Shown piece after piece: positions 10,068 through 19,122 of a stretch of 64,000 nucleotides of DNA (positions are counted from its first letter, which is position 1; every line of letters begins with the position of its first letter). A program made the translations under genes and the position numbers. The notes under the pieces were generated by a model that worked only from the letters and a program-made list of their open reading frames with translations, made no database searches and was not told the origin of the DNA. The DNA is from Jiangella gansuensis DSM 44835 (GTDB lineage: Bacteria > Actinomycetota > Actinomycetes > Jiangellales > Jiangellaceae): the NCBI RefSeq assembly GCF_000515395.1, contig NZ_KI911782.1, forward strand, positions 3,284,606 through 3,348,605, written 5' to 3'.

Positions 10068-11612
10068 TCACGAGGTAGAGCTGATCCGGACCGCGTCGGC
10101 CTCGATGGAGCCGGCCGCGGAGGTCCAGCGGCTCACGCCGACGACCTGCCGGCTGCCGGCGGCCAGGGAGAACGTGCCGATGAGCACCCACCGGCCGCCG
10201 CTGCTGCGCTGGTCGACGTAGACCGTCTGGTTGCCGCCGCTGGCCGCGACGATGTAGGGCGTGCGCGAGTTGTTGGCGGGGTCCTGCGGGTACCAGACCT
10301 CTACCCGATAGGAGCCCGCGGCCGGGATGTTCGCGCTGAACCAGGCGACGTCGCTGGACAGCACCGGCTGGGCGTGCCGGTGGTTGCTGCCGTACTGGCC
10401 GGGCGCGGAGGCGGTGACCCAGTTGCTGCTGGCGGTGAAGGCGCCGGTGTTGTCGACGATGACGCTCCACGAGGGCTCACCGCCGTTGCCGCCGCGGACG
10501 TAGTCCATGTAGCGGGCCCAGTCCCAGTGCGGGCCCGGGTCGGTGTGGGTGGCGCCGGGCGCCTCGCTGTGGGCGATGATGTGCGTGCGGTCCAGCGGGA
10601 TGCCGTACCGGTCGCAGACGTGCCGGGTGAGCGCCGCGGACGAGCGGTACATCGCCTCGGTGTACCAGGCCGGGTCGGTCACCCAGCCCTCGTGCTCCAG
10701 GCCGATGGAGCGGTTGTTGGTGTTGCCGACGTGCCAGGCGACGTCCTTGTTGCGCACCATCTGCGTCACCTGGCCGTCCGAGGAGCGCAGGACGTAGTGC
10801 GCGGAGACGTTGGCGCTCGGGTTCTGGAACCACGAGATGCAGCTGGTGTACGAGCCTTGCACGGTGTGGATGACAACCCGATCGATGCGGTAGTCATTGG
10901 GCCGGTTGGCGACGCGGTAGTTGCTGGAGTGGGCGGCCACCCACCGGGCCGGCGGGTAGTCGTCGGTCATCGCCTCGAATCGCTGCTGGATGGTGGGCAC
11001 GTCGGCGAACGCACCCAGCTGCGGCCGCACGGTGCGGGCCTCGACGGCGAACGACTCACCACCGGCCTGCAAGGACAGTCCGCGGGCCAGCGCCTGGTAG
11101 ACGGCGTCGGCCTCGAGCCGCGAGACGGAGGCGTCGGCGAACGCGGAGTAGTGCGCCACCGGCTCGTACCAGGCGTCGACGTCGTCGCGGTCGGCGGCGG
11201 ACAGACCCGCGTCGTCGGCCAGTGACCGCAGCAGCGCCGCGGCACCGTCGATGTTGGCGGAGACGTCCGTGCGCAGTGCCGCGGCCGAGTGGCCACTCAG
11301 CCGTGCGGCGGTGGCCAGTGTGTTCGTCGACGGGTTGCTGATCAGGTGCATCACGCCGTATCCACCGGCGGCGCTGGGCTCGCCGGCGTGGTCGTTGATG
11401 CGGGTGACGGTGTACGACAGCGCGACCAGGAGGTCGCGGGGCACGCCGTACCGCTTCGACGCGGCGGTGAACGCGCCGCGCAGCCCGGCCACCGGCCGGA
11501 CCGGAGAACCGGCCGCGTGAGCGGACACGGTGACGACGGGGGTCACGACGAGCGCGGCGCCGAGGGCGAGGACCGCGCGGCGGGTGGGTTGAGTGGTCAC
11601 GGTGGTTCCCAT
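10068..11612 (-). CDS. Secreted N-acetylmuramoyl-L-alanine amidase with golvesin-like C-terminal domain
   Basis: Zn-dependent peptidoglycan amidase (amidase_2/PGRP fold), 514 aa. ATG 11612 precedes a Tat-like signal (TRRAVLALGAAL..AHA). Residues about 40-220 form a helical domain resembling a lytic-transglycosylase-type region (YGVPRDLLVALSYTVTRIND). The amidase domain follows (VVIHTVQGSYTSCISWFQNP, NRSIGLEHEGW, AHSEAPGATHTDPG; His ligands in VIHT and THTDPG). The last 130 residues match the golvesin/xly carbohydrate-binding type (IPAAGSYRVEVWYP, EADAVRI). The frame stays open upstream to 12491 but that part is antisense to ramB. No strong ribosome site is visible before 11612; GTG 11600 is an alternative. 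Probably acts in cell-wall turnover. Confidence 0.85.
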   Translation of the reverse strand: MGTTVTTQPTRRAVLALGAALVVTPVVTVSAHAAGSPVRPVAGLRGAFTAASKRYGVPRDLLVALSYTVTRINDHAGEPSAAGGYGVMHLISNPSTNTLATAARLSGHSAAALRTDVSANIDGAAALLRSLADDAGLSAADRDDVDAWYEPVAHYSAFADASVSRLEADAVYQALARGLSLQAGGESFAVEARTVRPQLGAFADVPTIQQRFEAMTDDYPPARWVAAHSSNYRVANRPNDYRIDRVVIHTVQGSYTSCISWFQNPSANVSAHYVLRSSDGQVTQMVRNKDVAWHVGNTNNRSIGLEHEGWVTDPAWYTEAMYRSSAALTRHVCDRYGIPLDRTHIIAHSEAPGATHTDPGPHWDWARYMDYVRGGNGGEPSWSVIVDNTGAFTASSNWVTASAPGQYGSNHRHAQPVLSSDVAWFSANIPAAGSYRVEVWYPQDPANNSRTPYIVAASGGNQTVYVDQRSSGGRWVLIGTFSLAAGSRQVVGVSRWTSAAGSIEADAVRISSTS

Positions 11613-11709
11613 CTGTCGCCCGGGGACGGTCGCCGGATACGGTGGCGAGTAACAGCAGAACCTACCGATAGTTTGTCGTTCTGTCACCAGATTCTGGGAG
11701 AATGTCCGG

Positions 11710-13152
11710 TTAATCGGCCTGGGCGCCGGAGTGTCGCTCGAGGAAGCCGTAGACGTCGGTGTCGTCCACGCCGGGGAAGGTGCCCGGCGGCAGCGCGGCC
11801 AGCAGGTGCGAGTGCACCCGCGCGCTGGGCCAGGCGCGCTGCGACCATCGCGCGGCCAGCCCCGCAGGCGGTCGGCGGCAGCACGACGGGTCCGGGCAGC
11901 TCGACGTCGCCCGCACTGTCGTCTCACGCCCCTGGAACCACTTCGAGTGCGCGTAGGGAACGCCGACGTCCACGGCGAAATCGCCTTCCGGCGTGCTCTC
12001 GACATGGGTGGTGCACCAGTAGGTGCCCCGGCCCATGTCCGTGTACTGGTGGTGCGTGGCGTAGCGGTCCGGCGCGGCGAAGACCGCACGAGCCGCCCAG
12101 TACCGGCACACGATCTGGCCTTCGATGGCGCCGGTGACGTCGGTGGGGAAGGTGACGTCGTCGTTCTCGTACGCCTTGTAGATGACGCCGTCCTCGCCGA
12201 CCCGCATGAAGTGCACGGGCAGCCCCAGATGGTGGGTGGCCAGGTTGGTGAAGCGATGTGCCGCCGTCTCGTACGACACCGCGAACACGTCACGCAGGTC
12301 GTCGATGGCCAGTTCCCGCCGGGCCTTCGCCTGCTGCAGGAAGGCGGCCGCGGCCGCCTCGGGCATGAGCAGCGCGGCGGCGAAGTAGTTGGTCTCGACC
12401 CGCTGGCGGAGGAAGTCGGCGTAGTCGGCCGGTTCCCGGTGGCCCAGCGCGAAATGGCCGAGCGTCTGCAGCACGATGGTGCGCGGATCATGCCCGCCGC
12501 GTCCGGCCGGCGGCAGGTAGATGCACCGTTCCTCCAGGTCGGTGATCGAGCGCGTGGCGCGTGGGAGGTCCGCGGCCCGGTGCAGCGTGAAGCCGAGGTG
12601 GGCGGTCACGTCCCCGACGCCGCGCTCGGTCAGCGGCCCGCCGGTGTGCCCGACCGCGTGCGAGATGCCGGCGGCGACCTGCTCGATCTCGGCGAAGTAG
12701 TTGCCGCGCTCACGCATGTGCCGGCGCAGTTCGGCGTTGGCCCGGCGTGCCTCCTCCGGGGTCGCGGCCTGTTCGGTGGCGCGGCGCTGCAACTCCCGGT
12801 GCAGCCCGACCAGCGACTCCAGCACCTCGGTGGGCACCTTGCCGTTGACTCCCACCTGCGGCAGCCCGAGCGAGGTGTAGAGCGGTTCGCTCTGGGCGCG
12901 CTGCAGCGCGATCTCCAGCGCCGCACGGTGGGACGGTGGCTCGGGCCGCATCAGGTCGGCGACTTCGATGCCTAGCGCCGTTGCGATGGCCTGCAGCAGC
13001 GTGAGCCGGGGTTCGCGCCGGCCGTTCTCGATCTGCGACAACAGCGACGGCGCCCGGTCGACGGCGGCGGCCAGCGCCCCGAGTGTCAGGCCCGCGGCCT
13101 TGCGGGCGTGCCGGATGCGCCGGCCCAGGGTGATGATGTCGAGATCGGCCAT
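11710..13152 (-). CDS. ramB: RamB/ScfR-family transcriptional regulator
   Basis: XRE-type regulator of the short-chain acyl-CoA regulator family (RamB of Corynebacterium and Mycobacterium), which controls glyoxylate and acetate genes. 480 aa: N-terminal helix-turn-helix about residues 9-64 ([23 protein letters not shown]), middle IrrE/DUF955-like part (TLGHFALGH, with no HEXXH, so the peptidase centre is probably dead), and a C-terminal DUF2083 region with a cysteine cluster (CPDPSCC, 5 residues around position 420). It is transcribed away from aceA across a 118-bp gap, exactly the context expected for its main target. In C. glutamicum RamB represses aceA and aceB; the same role here is inferred. 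Confidence 0.9.
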   Translation of the reverse strand: MADLDIITLGRRIRHARKAAGLTLGALAAAVDRAPSLLSQIENGRREPRLTLLQAIATALGIEVADLMRPEPPSHRAALEIALQRAQSEPLYTSLGLPQVGVNGKVPTEVLESLVGLHRELQRRATEQAATPEEARRANAELRRHMRERGNYFAEIEQVAAGISHAVGHTGGPLTERGVGDVTAHLGFTLHRAADLPRATRSITDLEERCIYLPPAGRGGHDPRTIVLQTLGHFALGHREPADYADFLRQRVETNYFAAALLMPEAAAAAFLQQAKARRELAIDDLRDVFAVSYETAAHRFTNLATHHLGLPVHFMRVGEDGVIYKAYENDDVTFPTDVTGAIEGQIVCRYWAARAVFAAPDRYATHHQYTDMGRGTYWCTTHVESTPEGDFAVDVGVPYAHSKWFQGRETTVRATSSCPDPSCCRRPPAGLAARWSQRAWPSARVHSHLLAALPPGTFPGVDDTDVYGFLERHSGAQAD

Positions 13153-13270
13153 CGCTTCTCGCTTTGTGAAAGTCGGTCGAATTTCACCCAGGATAGCGGT
13201 GGTTCAGTGCTGTCAGGCGGCGCCACGGTGTTGTTGTCCGAGTTTTCACTCCACGACACAGGGAGCGAGT
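13153..13270. promoter_or_regulatory. Divergent ramB/aceA control region
   Basis: 118-bp gap holding both promoters. It contains an inverted pair GTGAAA (13166-13171) and TTTCAC (13182-13187) and a third TTTCAC (13244-13249). These are candidate regulator sites, possibly for RamB itself, but the match to published RamB motifs could not be scored here. Confidence 0.4.
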
Positions 13271-14617
13271 ATGACGGCGACACTCGACCGCAGCGGCCGG
13301 GCGCAGGACCCCCGGGCCGCGGCCCCGGGCGGCGACCTCGGCACCCGGCAGGCAGCCGAGGCGGCGGACCTGGCTCGGGAATGGGCCACCGACCCCCGCT
13401 GGACCGGGGTCAGCCGCACCTACACCGCCGACGACGTCGTGCGGCTGCGCGGCACCGTCCGCGAGGAGCACACGCTGGCCCGCCGTGGCGCGCTGCGGCT
13501 GTGGGACCTGCTGCACCAGGACGAGCACGTCGCGGCGCTGGGTGCCATCACGGGCAACCAGGCCGTCCAGATGGTGCGCGCGGGCCTGAAGGCCATCTAC
13601 CTCTCCGGCTGGCAGGTCGCGGCCGACGGCAACACGTCAGGGAACACCTACCCCGACCAGAGTCTCTACCCGGTCAACTCGGTGCCGACCGTCGTGCGCC
13701 GCATCAACAACGCGCTGCTGCGGGCCGACGAGATCACCTACTCCGAGGGCGCCGACCCCGGCTTCGACTGGCTGGCGCCGATCGTCGCCGACGCCGAGGC
13801 CGGCTTCGGTGGGCCGCTGAACGCGTTCGAACTGGCGAAGGCACTCATCGCGGCCGGTGCCGCCGGCGTCCACTACGAGGACCAACTGGCCTCGGAGAAG
13901 AAATGCGGCCACCTCGGCGGCAAGGTGCTGGTGCCGACCTCGCAGCACGTCCGCACGCTCAACGCGGCGAGGCTGGCCGCCGACATCGCCGGGGTGCCGA
14001 CAATCGTCGTCGCGCGCACCGACGCCCTGGCCGCCGAACTCATCACCAGCGACGTCGACCCGATCGACCAGCCGTTCCTGACCGGCGAGCGCACCGCCGA
14101 GGGCTTCCACCGGGTGCGGTCCGGGATCGAGCCGGTGGTCGCCCGGGCGCTGGCGTACGCGCCGTACGCCGACCTCATCTGGGTCGAGACCGGCACTCCC
14201 GACGTGGCGCTGGCCCGCACCGTCGCCGACGCCGTGCACGAGCGGTACCCCGGCAAGCTCCTGGCGTACAACTGCTCGCCGTCGTTCAACTGGCGGGCGC
14301 ACCTCGACGACGCGCAGATCGAGACCTTCCAGCGTGAGCTCGCCGCGATGGGATACCGGTTCCAATTCATCACGCTGGCCGGTTTCCACCAGCTGAACTA
14401 CGGCATGTTCGACCTGGCCAGACGGTACGCCGACGCGGGCATGACCGCGTACGTCGACCTGCAGCAGCGTGAGTTCGCCGCCGAGCGCCTCGGCTACACC
14501 GCCACCAAGCACCAGCGCGAGGTCGGCACGGGCTACTTCGACCTGGTCTCGACGGCGCTCAACCCCGACAGCGACACGCTCGCCCTGAAGGGATCCACGG
14601 AGGAGGCGCAGTTCTGA
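13271..14617 (+). CDS. aceA: Isocitrate lyase
   Basis: Splits isocitrate to glyoxylate and succinate, the first step of the glyoxylate shunt, in the cytoplasm. 448 aa, the usual length of the short ICL1 class. The catalytic loop KKCGHLGGK is present with its cysteine near residue 212, as are [18 protein letters not shown], the metal-site acidic residues in ADAEAGFGG, and NCSPSFNW. Start ATG 13271 follows GGGAGCGAG; the longer frame to 12968 reads through the ramB promoter and 5' end and was rejected. No malate synthase gene lies in the window. Regulation by the divergent ramB is expected. Confidence 0.97.
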   Translation: MTATLDRSGRAQDPRAAAPGGDLGTRQAAEAADLAREWATDPRWTGVSRTYTADDVVRLRGTVREEHTLARRGALRLWDLLHQDEHVAALGAITGNQAVQMVRAGLKAIYLSGWQVAADGNTSGNTYPDQSLYPVNSVPTVVRRINNALLRADEITYSEGADPGFDWLAPIVADAEAGFGGPLNAFELAKALIAAGAAGVHYEDQLASEKKCGHLGGKVLVPTSQHVRTLNAARLAADIAGVPTIVVARTDALAAELITSDVDPIDQPFLTGERTAEGFHRVRSGIEPVVARALAYAPYADLIWVETGTPDVALARTVADAVHERYPGKLLAYNCSPSFNWRAHLDDAQIETFQRELAAMGYRFQFITLAGFHQLNYGMFDLARRYADAGMTAYVDLQQREFAAERLGYTATKHQREVGTGYFDLVSTALNPDSDTLALKGSTEEAQF

Positions 14618-14633
14618 CCCCGTCCGCCAGTCC

Positions 14634-14725
14634 GGAAATGATCACGTTCGGCATGGGTGCTCCCGCTCCGCCAGGAATGCTTGCCTGGTGAAGCGAACAG
14701 AGCCATGCCGAACGTGATCATTTCC
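14634..14725. terminator. Family A palindrome, copy A2, between convergent genes
   Basis: Perfect 23-bp arms 14634-14656 and 14703-14725 (GGAAATGATCACGTTCGG.. and complement). The 46-nt loop carries a second stem, CGCTCCGCCAGG against CCTGGTGAAGCG. It lies 16 nt after aceA and 11 nt before the end of the opposing GH127-like gene, so a bidirectional terminator is likely. There is no T-tract. Confidence 0.75.
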
Positions 14726-14736
14726 AGGGCGGGACG

Positions 14737-17706
14737 CTAGAGGACGGCCCGTGCCCGGGCGGCGGCGACGACGATGGCCTGTCGCTGCTGCCGCGAGTGG
14801 CGTCCCACGGCGGCCCACTCCTGTGACAGCCGCTCCACCCGGCGCAGGAACGCCGCGTGATCGGCGAACGGCGCGGCCTCCCAGACCCGGTCCAGGAAGG
14901 TCTCGCCCTCGGCGTCGCGGATACCGTCGTTCGGCACCCCGGAGCGCACCGACCGGAAGACCACCTCCGGCTCCACCCGCTTCACGTACGGGTGGAACGC
15001 GTTGAACTGGCCCGGCACCGGGTCGGCGACGTAGTAGGGCGCGAGCAGGTGGCCGTGGGTGGTGAAGTGCATGGTCGCGTCGGCCGGCTCGATCGCCGCG
15101 CCGATGTCGCCGTCCAGGCCGACGTGCGGGTAGAAGGAGAACTCGCGGTAGCTGGGGGTGTCGTCGCGCACCACCATCAGCGTCGGCCCGTACATGATCG
15201 ACTGCACGGACTTGTCATTGAGCGCCTTCTCGACGCGGAAGCGCAGCGGCATGGACACCTCGACGACGTCGCCGGCGGACCAGTCGCGGCCGATGGTGAC
15301 GTACGACGACGGCGTCGCGTCGACACCCTGGTCCACCCCGTTGACGGCGACCGCATACCCGGCACTCGCCCAGCCCGGCACCCGCAGCTTCAGCTCCAGC
15401 GGGCCGCTGCCGGCGAGGAACCGCAGGGTGGTCGCGCCCGCGGCGGGGAACGCGGTCTCCTGCCGGACGACGAAGCCGCGTTCGGGCCAGGTGAGGGTGG
15501 CGGGCACGAACAGGTTCACGTACAGGGCGGAGGCATCGGCGGACCGGAAGAAGATCGTCTCCTGGTACTTGGTGTGGCTCTCCACTCCGGTGCCGTTGCA
15601 GCAGCTGCCGCTGCCGCCGTACCGGCTGTACTCGACGGTGTTGCCGATCCGCCGGGACCGGCCGGGCCACATGTTCTGGTGGTACGTGACCTCGGTCGCG
15701 GTGCTGCTGTCGATGTCGCGCCGCGAGCTCAGGATCTGGTTGTGCAGCGCCTTCTCGTAGAAGTCCATGAGCTCGGGCTCGGGCTCGTGGAAGAACAGGT
15801 TCCGGGTGAGCCGGAGCATGTTGTAGGCACAGCAGGTCTCCGCGTGCCGGGGGTCACTGGACGAGGTGAATCCGGAGGTGATGTCGCCGCGGGCGCGGAA
15901 GTGCTCGCTGCGGCCGGCGCCGCCGTTGCTGAAGGTGCGGTGCGGCACGACCATCGACCAGAAGTTGCGGGCCGCGGTGTGGTACTCCTGCTCGCCGGTC
16001 GACTCGAAGATCCGCAGATAGCCGATGTTCGGCGCCATGTACTGGTTGGCGTGCCGGTTGCTCAGCTGGTCGACGTTCGCGACGGAGGCGTTGAACAGTG
16101 TGCTGAACGTGAACGCCTTCGCCGTCTCCAGGAACCGCTCCCGCTGCTCCGCGCTGGTGCTGTGGTGGGCCAGCTCGACCATGACCTCGTTCATCGACCC
16201 GGCCTCACCGGCGCTGTAGGTGTCCCACATCCGGTCGCGGTCGGCCGGGCTGATCCGGCTGAGCCGGCTGTGCGTCCATTCGCCCATGCGCTGCACGATG
16301 GCCAGGGCGTCCTCGTTGCCGGTGAGGTCGTAGGCGTTGAGCAGTCCGCGCATGATTTTGTGGCAGGTGTACCAGACCGCCCAGACGGCGTTCGGCCCGC
16401 TGTTGGGCTGCACCATCGGCGGCTCGATGCGGACGAACTGTCCCTCCGGGAACGCCGCCAGGAACCCTGGGTAGCCGGTCCCGACGATCGTGGCGTCGCG
16501 GCCGTGACCCGACGCGTCCGGAGCGCTCTCGCCGTCGTCGTCGAAGGTGTATCGGGCGACGAGCGCGGCGCCGTCGACCCCGCCGGTCGGGTCCGCGGGT
16601 GTGGTCGCGAGCGCCCGGATCTCGTCGGCGCTCAGGGCCCTGGCGTGCACCTGGACGTCGTCGACGACGGCGTTCAGCAGTGGGTCGTTGCTGCTGGGGG
16701 AGCGCCCGAGCCAGGCGTTGGGGGTCGCGCCGAGGTCGGCCGGGGTGACCGTGACCGCGGCGGACGCGACCTCGACGCCGTCCACGTACAGCCGGCCGGT
16801 GCCGCCGGACACCGTGACGGCCAGGTGCGTCCACGTGCCGGTGGGGAGCTGGCTGGGGCTCTCGACGCGCTGCTCGACGGAGCCGGGCCCGCCGGCCCTG
16901 ATGGCGAACCGCGGCCCGATGTCGGCCGAGACCCGTGGCGTCAGGGTGAGGAACGTCCCGGATCCGGCCGAGACGGTCAGGATGCGGGCGTTGGCCTGCG
17001 CGGACACCGGGTTCACCCACACCGACAGCGTCAGGTCGGCGACCCCGGCCAGCAGCGTCGCGGGCAGCGTGACGAACTGGTTCGGATGCGGATCGCCCAG
17101 CCGGAGCGCCCGGCCGAACCGTCCCGCGACGCGGCCGATGTTCCGGGTCTCCAGCGCGTCCTGGACCTCGCCGAGCCCGGTGACGATGTGGTCGAGCTTG
17201 CGCAGGAAGACGTCGTCGCCGGTGTCGGCCCAGCACTGCGCCAGCATCGTCATGAAGTGGCCGGTGAAGTGGCCGCGCAGCAGGTGGTTCGGGGTGTCCC
17301 AGCCGCCCGGCCAGGTGCCCGGGGCGGGCAGGCCGGCGTTGGCGCGGAACAGGTGCAGCATGCGCTCCGGGGCGTCCAGGACGTTTCCGGTACCGGGATA
17401 GGTGCGGGCGTAGTTGAGCATCCGGTCGCGTTTCTGTTGGTAGATGCCGTCGCCTAGAGCCACCTGGTTGAGCGCGAACGGTGCGACCGACCAGGTGTCC
17501 GCGATCCAGCCGGGCCGGGGAACGACGGCGCCCGCGTCGGCCGGCGCGGCGGTGACCGGCGCGCCGCGCCGGAACGCGGCGCCGATGGCCGGGCTCGCGG
17601 CGGGCCCGGCGCCGGCGGGCGCCCCAACGGCCGCGCCGACCGCGGGTACGGCCGCTGTCGCGAGCCCGATCCGCAGGGCGTCACGTCGGGAGAATCGCTT
17701 GCTCAT
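14737..17706 (-). CDS. Secreted GH127-like (DUF1680) beta-L-arabinofuranosidase with inserted LamG domain
   Basis: Exported glycoside hydrolase, 989 aa, with a Tat signal (SRRDALRIGLATAAVPAVGAAVG). GH127/DUF1680 members remove beta-L-arabinofuranose from plant glycans; the fold is an (alpha/alpha)6 barrel plus beta-sandwiches. Family segments seen: LLRGHFTGHFMTML, YTCHKIMRGLLNAYDLTGN, RHAETCCAYNMLRLTRNLF (cysteine pair of the zinc/nucleophile site), and CCNGTG. Between the barrel parts, about residues 200-400, sits a LamG-like sandwich (LSVWVNP, TGTWTHLAVTVSGGTGRLYVDG). The start follows GTGAGGAGGCGAG. A LacI-type operator lies 42 nt upstream. The exact sugar is inferred. Confidence 0.85.
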   Translation of the reverse strand: MSKRFSRRDALRIGLATAAVPAVGAAVGAPAGAGPAASPAIGAAFRRGAPVTAAPADAGAVVPRPGWIADTWSVAPFALNQVALGDGIYQQKRDRMLNYARTYPGTGNVLDAPERMLHLFRANAGLPAPGTWPGGWDTPNHLLRGHFTGHFMTMLAQCWADTGDDVFLRKLDHIVTGLGEVQDALETRNIGRVAGRFGRALRLGDPHPNQFVTLPATLLAGVADLTLSVWVNPVSAQANARILTVSAGSGTFLTLTPRVSADIGPRFAIRAGGPGSVEQRVESPSQLPTGTWTHLAVTVSGGTGRLYVDGVEVASAAVTVTPADLGATPNAWLGRSPSSNDPLLNAVVDDVQVHARALSADEIRALATTPADPTGGVDGAALVARYTFDDDGESAPDASGHGRDATIVGTGYPGFLAAFPEGQFVRIEPPMVQPNSGPNAVWAVWYTCHKIMRGLLNAYDLTGNEDALAIVQRMGEWTHSRLSRISPADRDRMWDTYSAGEAGSMNEVMVELAHHSTSAEQRERFLETAKAFTFSTLFNASVANVDQLSNRHANQYMAPNIGYLRIFESTGEQEYHTAARNFWSMVVPHRTFSNGGAGRSEHFRARGDITSGFTSSSDPRHAETCCAYNMLRLTRNLFFHEPEPELMDFYEKALHNQILSSRRDIDSSTATEVTYHQNMWPGRSRRIGNTVEYSRYGGSGSCCNGTGVESHTKYQETIFFRSADASALYVNLFVPATLTWPERGFVVRQETAFPAAGATTLRFLAGSGPLELKLRVPGWASAGYAVAVNGVDQGVDATPSSYVTIGRDWSAGDVVEVSMPLRFRVEKALNDKSVQSIMYGPTLMVVRDDTPSYREFSFYPHVGLDGDIGAAIEPADATMHFTTHGHLLAPYYVADPVPGQFNAFHPYVKRVEPEVVFRSVRSGVPNDGIRDAEGETFLDRVWEAAPFADHAAFLRRVERLSQEWAAVGRHSRQQRQAIVVAAARARAVL

Positions 17707-17747
17707 CTCGCCTCCTCACCGGCCGTCGCTGGCCGGTATGCCGTGGA

Positions 17748-17761
17748 TGTGAGCGTTAACA
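17748..17761. promoter_or_regulatory. Candidate LacI-family operator upstream of the GH127-like gene
   Basis: TGTGAGCGTTAACA matches its reverse complement at 10 of 14 positions around a central CG, as LacI/GalR operators do. It lies 42 bp before the minus-strand start at 17706. No LacI gene is adjacent; the one at 62211 is 44 kb away. Confidence 0.5.
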
Positions 17762-18000
17762 GACGAACGGACGACAGGACTTATGAGAACTGTGACCTGT
17801 GATGTGTGAAATAGTGCTAGTCCGGGCGAACCTGGTCAAGAGGGCGTTACTGACCGATCGGTTTCACGGGCTCTGGCCGGGACGATGGCCAGCGTCGTGG
17901 GTCTGTGTCGCGTCGTGGGCCTCCGTTGCGCCGAATGACGTAGAACCGGCCTCTCGGCGACACCCAGACCCAACACGTCAGCGTCCGCCCCGCCGGCGTG
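17762..18000. other. Intergenic stretch with no gene seen
   Basis: Between the GH127-like promoter and repeat A3 I see no start with a ribosome site and no family-like protein on either strand. The first part presumably holds the minus-strand promoter of the GH127-like gene. Confidence 0.5.
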
Positions 18001-18002
18001 TT

Positions 18003-18066
18003 CCCGCTTCACCAGGCAAGCATTCCTGGTGGAGCGGGAGCACCCATGCCGAACGTGATCATTTTC
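18003..18066. repeat. Family A repeat, copy A3 (inverted, half element)
   Basis: Minus orientation relative to A2. It has a strong inner stem CCCGCTTCACCAGG against CCTGGTGGAGCGGG (18004-18038, one mismatch) and then the conserved CATGCCGAACGTGATCATTT arm, but no partner arm on the left. It ends about 30 nt from the dhaM stop on the minus strand. Confidence 0.65.
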
Positions 18067-18095
18067 GACCGCCGGGGCGGGCCCGGGGCGGGTGG

Positions 18096-18494
18096 TCAGA
18101 GCTTGCGCATCGACCAGGCCTGCTCGGCGGAGTCGACGACGGCGTCGAGGTCCTGCCCGGTGGAGGCGAGCACCGTCGCGGCCACCGCGCCCTCGGTGAA
18201 CGGGGCGTCGGCGAGCCGGACCCGTGGCGCGTCGTCCTCGTCCTCGAGATCTTCCAGCAGGGTCTTGGCCGTCAGGACCGAGCTGCCCATGTCCATGATC
18301 ACGCAGACGCCGTCGCCGCTCTCGGCTTCGCGCACCGCCGCCGCGATCAGCTCGATGCTGGTGCCGAAGCGGCCGTCGTCGGTGCCGCCGGCGGCCCGGA
18401 CGGCGACGTCCGGCCCGGCCAGCTCACCGACGAGGTGGGCGACGGCGTCGGCCAGCGCCGGACTGTGCGATACCAGGACGATGCCGACCGTCAC
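18096..18494 (-). CDS. dhaM: PTS-dependent dihydroxyacetone kinase phosphotransferase subunit DhaM
   Basis: Carries phosphate from HPr to the ADP of DhaL. 132 aa, only the EIIA-mannose-like domain: VGIVLVSHSPALADAV with the phosphorylated His near residue 9, then GTDDGRFGTS and IMDMGSSVLTAKTLLE. The fused HPr and EI-like domains of E. coli DhaM are missing, so a separate PTS must supply phosphate. GTG 18494 overlaps the dhaL stop by 4 nt (GTGA), indicating translational coupling as the third gene of dhaKLM. Confidence 0.92.
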   Translation of the reverse strand: MTVGIVLVSHSPALADAVAHLVGELAGPDVAVRAAGGTDDGRFGTSIELIAAAVREAESGDGVCVIMDMGSSVLTAKTLLEDLEDEDDAPRVRLADAPFTEGAVAATVLASTGQDLDAVVDSAEQAWSMRKL

Positions 18495-19120
18495 GCCGTG
18501 ACCTCCGCGAGCGCCCGCAGCAGCAGTGTCATGGAGGCCGCGCCCGGGTCTTCGTGTCCGACGCTGCGCGCCCCCAGATAGCTGGCCCGGCCCTTGCGCG
18601 CCTGCATGGGGATGGTGGCGGCGAGCCCGGCCTCCGCGGCGTCGGCGGCCGCGTGGGCCGCGGCCGCGACCTCCGCGCCGTCGGCGGCCAACGCGGTGAA
18701 CGCCTGCACCGCGGGGGTGAGCGCGTCGACCATCGTCTTGTCGCCCTCGGCGGCCGCGCCCAGCTCGACGATGGCCGCCAGCATCGCCTCCAGCGCGGCT
18801 CCCAGCTGGGTGGCGTCGGCGTCGGCGGTGTCGCCGAGCGCCTTGCCGGCCCGGCGCAGCGCGCTGCCGTACAACGGGCCGGAGGCGCCGCCGGTCTTGG
18901 CGACGATGCCGCGTCCGGCCGCGACCAGGACGCCGCCCGGGGTCTCCGGTCTCTTCTCCTCGATGCCGGCGACCGCCGCGGCCAGCCCGCGGGCCAGGTT
19001 GGCGCCGTGGTCGCCGTCGCCGATGGCCGCGTCGAGGGCGGTGAGCCGGGCCTCGTCCTCCTTCACCACGGCGTTCGCGGTGGTGATCCACGCGGTGGCG
19101 GTGGCGGTGTCGAATCCCAT
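18491..19120 (-). CDS. dhaL: Dihydroxyacetone kinase ADP-binding subunit DhaL
   Basis: Helical-barrel nucleotide subunit, 209 aa. It holds an ADP cofactor that is rephosphorylated by DhaM and passes phosphate to dihydroxyacetone on DhaK. Motifs: LDAAIGDGDHGANLARG (Mg-binding aspartates), TGGASGPLYGSALRRAG, GDKTMVDALTPA, and GRASYLGARSVGHEDPGAAS. Start ATG 19120 lies 2 nt after the dhaK stop. The frame is open upstream to 21076 but only as a shadow of dhaK and the IclR gene. Confidence 0.95.
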   Translation of the reverse strand: MGFDTATATAWITTANAVVKEDEARLTALDAAIGDGDHGANLARGLAAAVAGIEEKRPETPGGVLVAAGRGIVAKTGGASGPLYGSALRRAGKALGDTADADATQLGAALEAMLAAIVELGAAAEGDKTMVDALTPAVQAFTALAADGAEVAAAAHAAADAAEAGLAATIPMQARKGRASYLGARSVGHEDPGAASMTLLLRALAEVTA

Positions 19121-19122
19121 GC

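Noticed and set aside
11613-12491. Upstream extension of the amidase frame to 12491
   Set aside because: It is antisense-frame translation of ramB DNA; the signal peptide at 11612 marks the true start.
14857-17457. 866-codon plus-strand frame opposite the GH127-like gene
   Set aside because: Shadow frame; composition is Val/Arg/Gly-rich and no motif is present.
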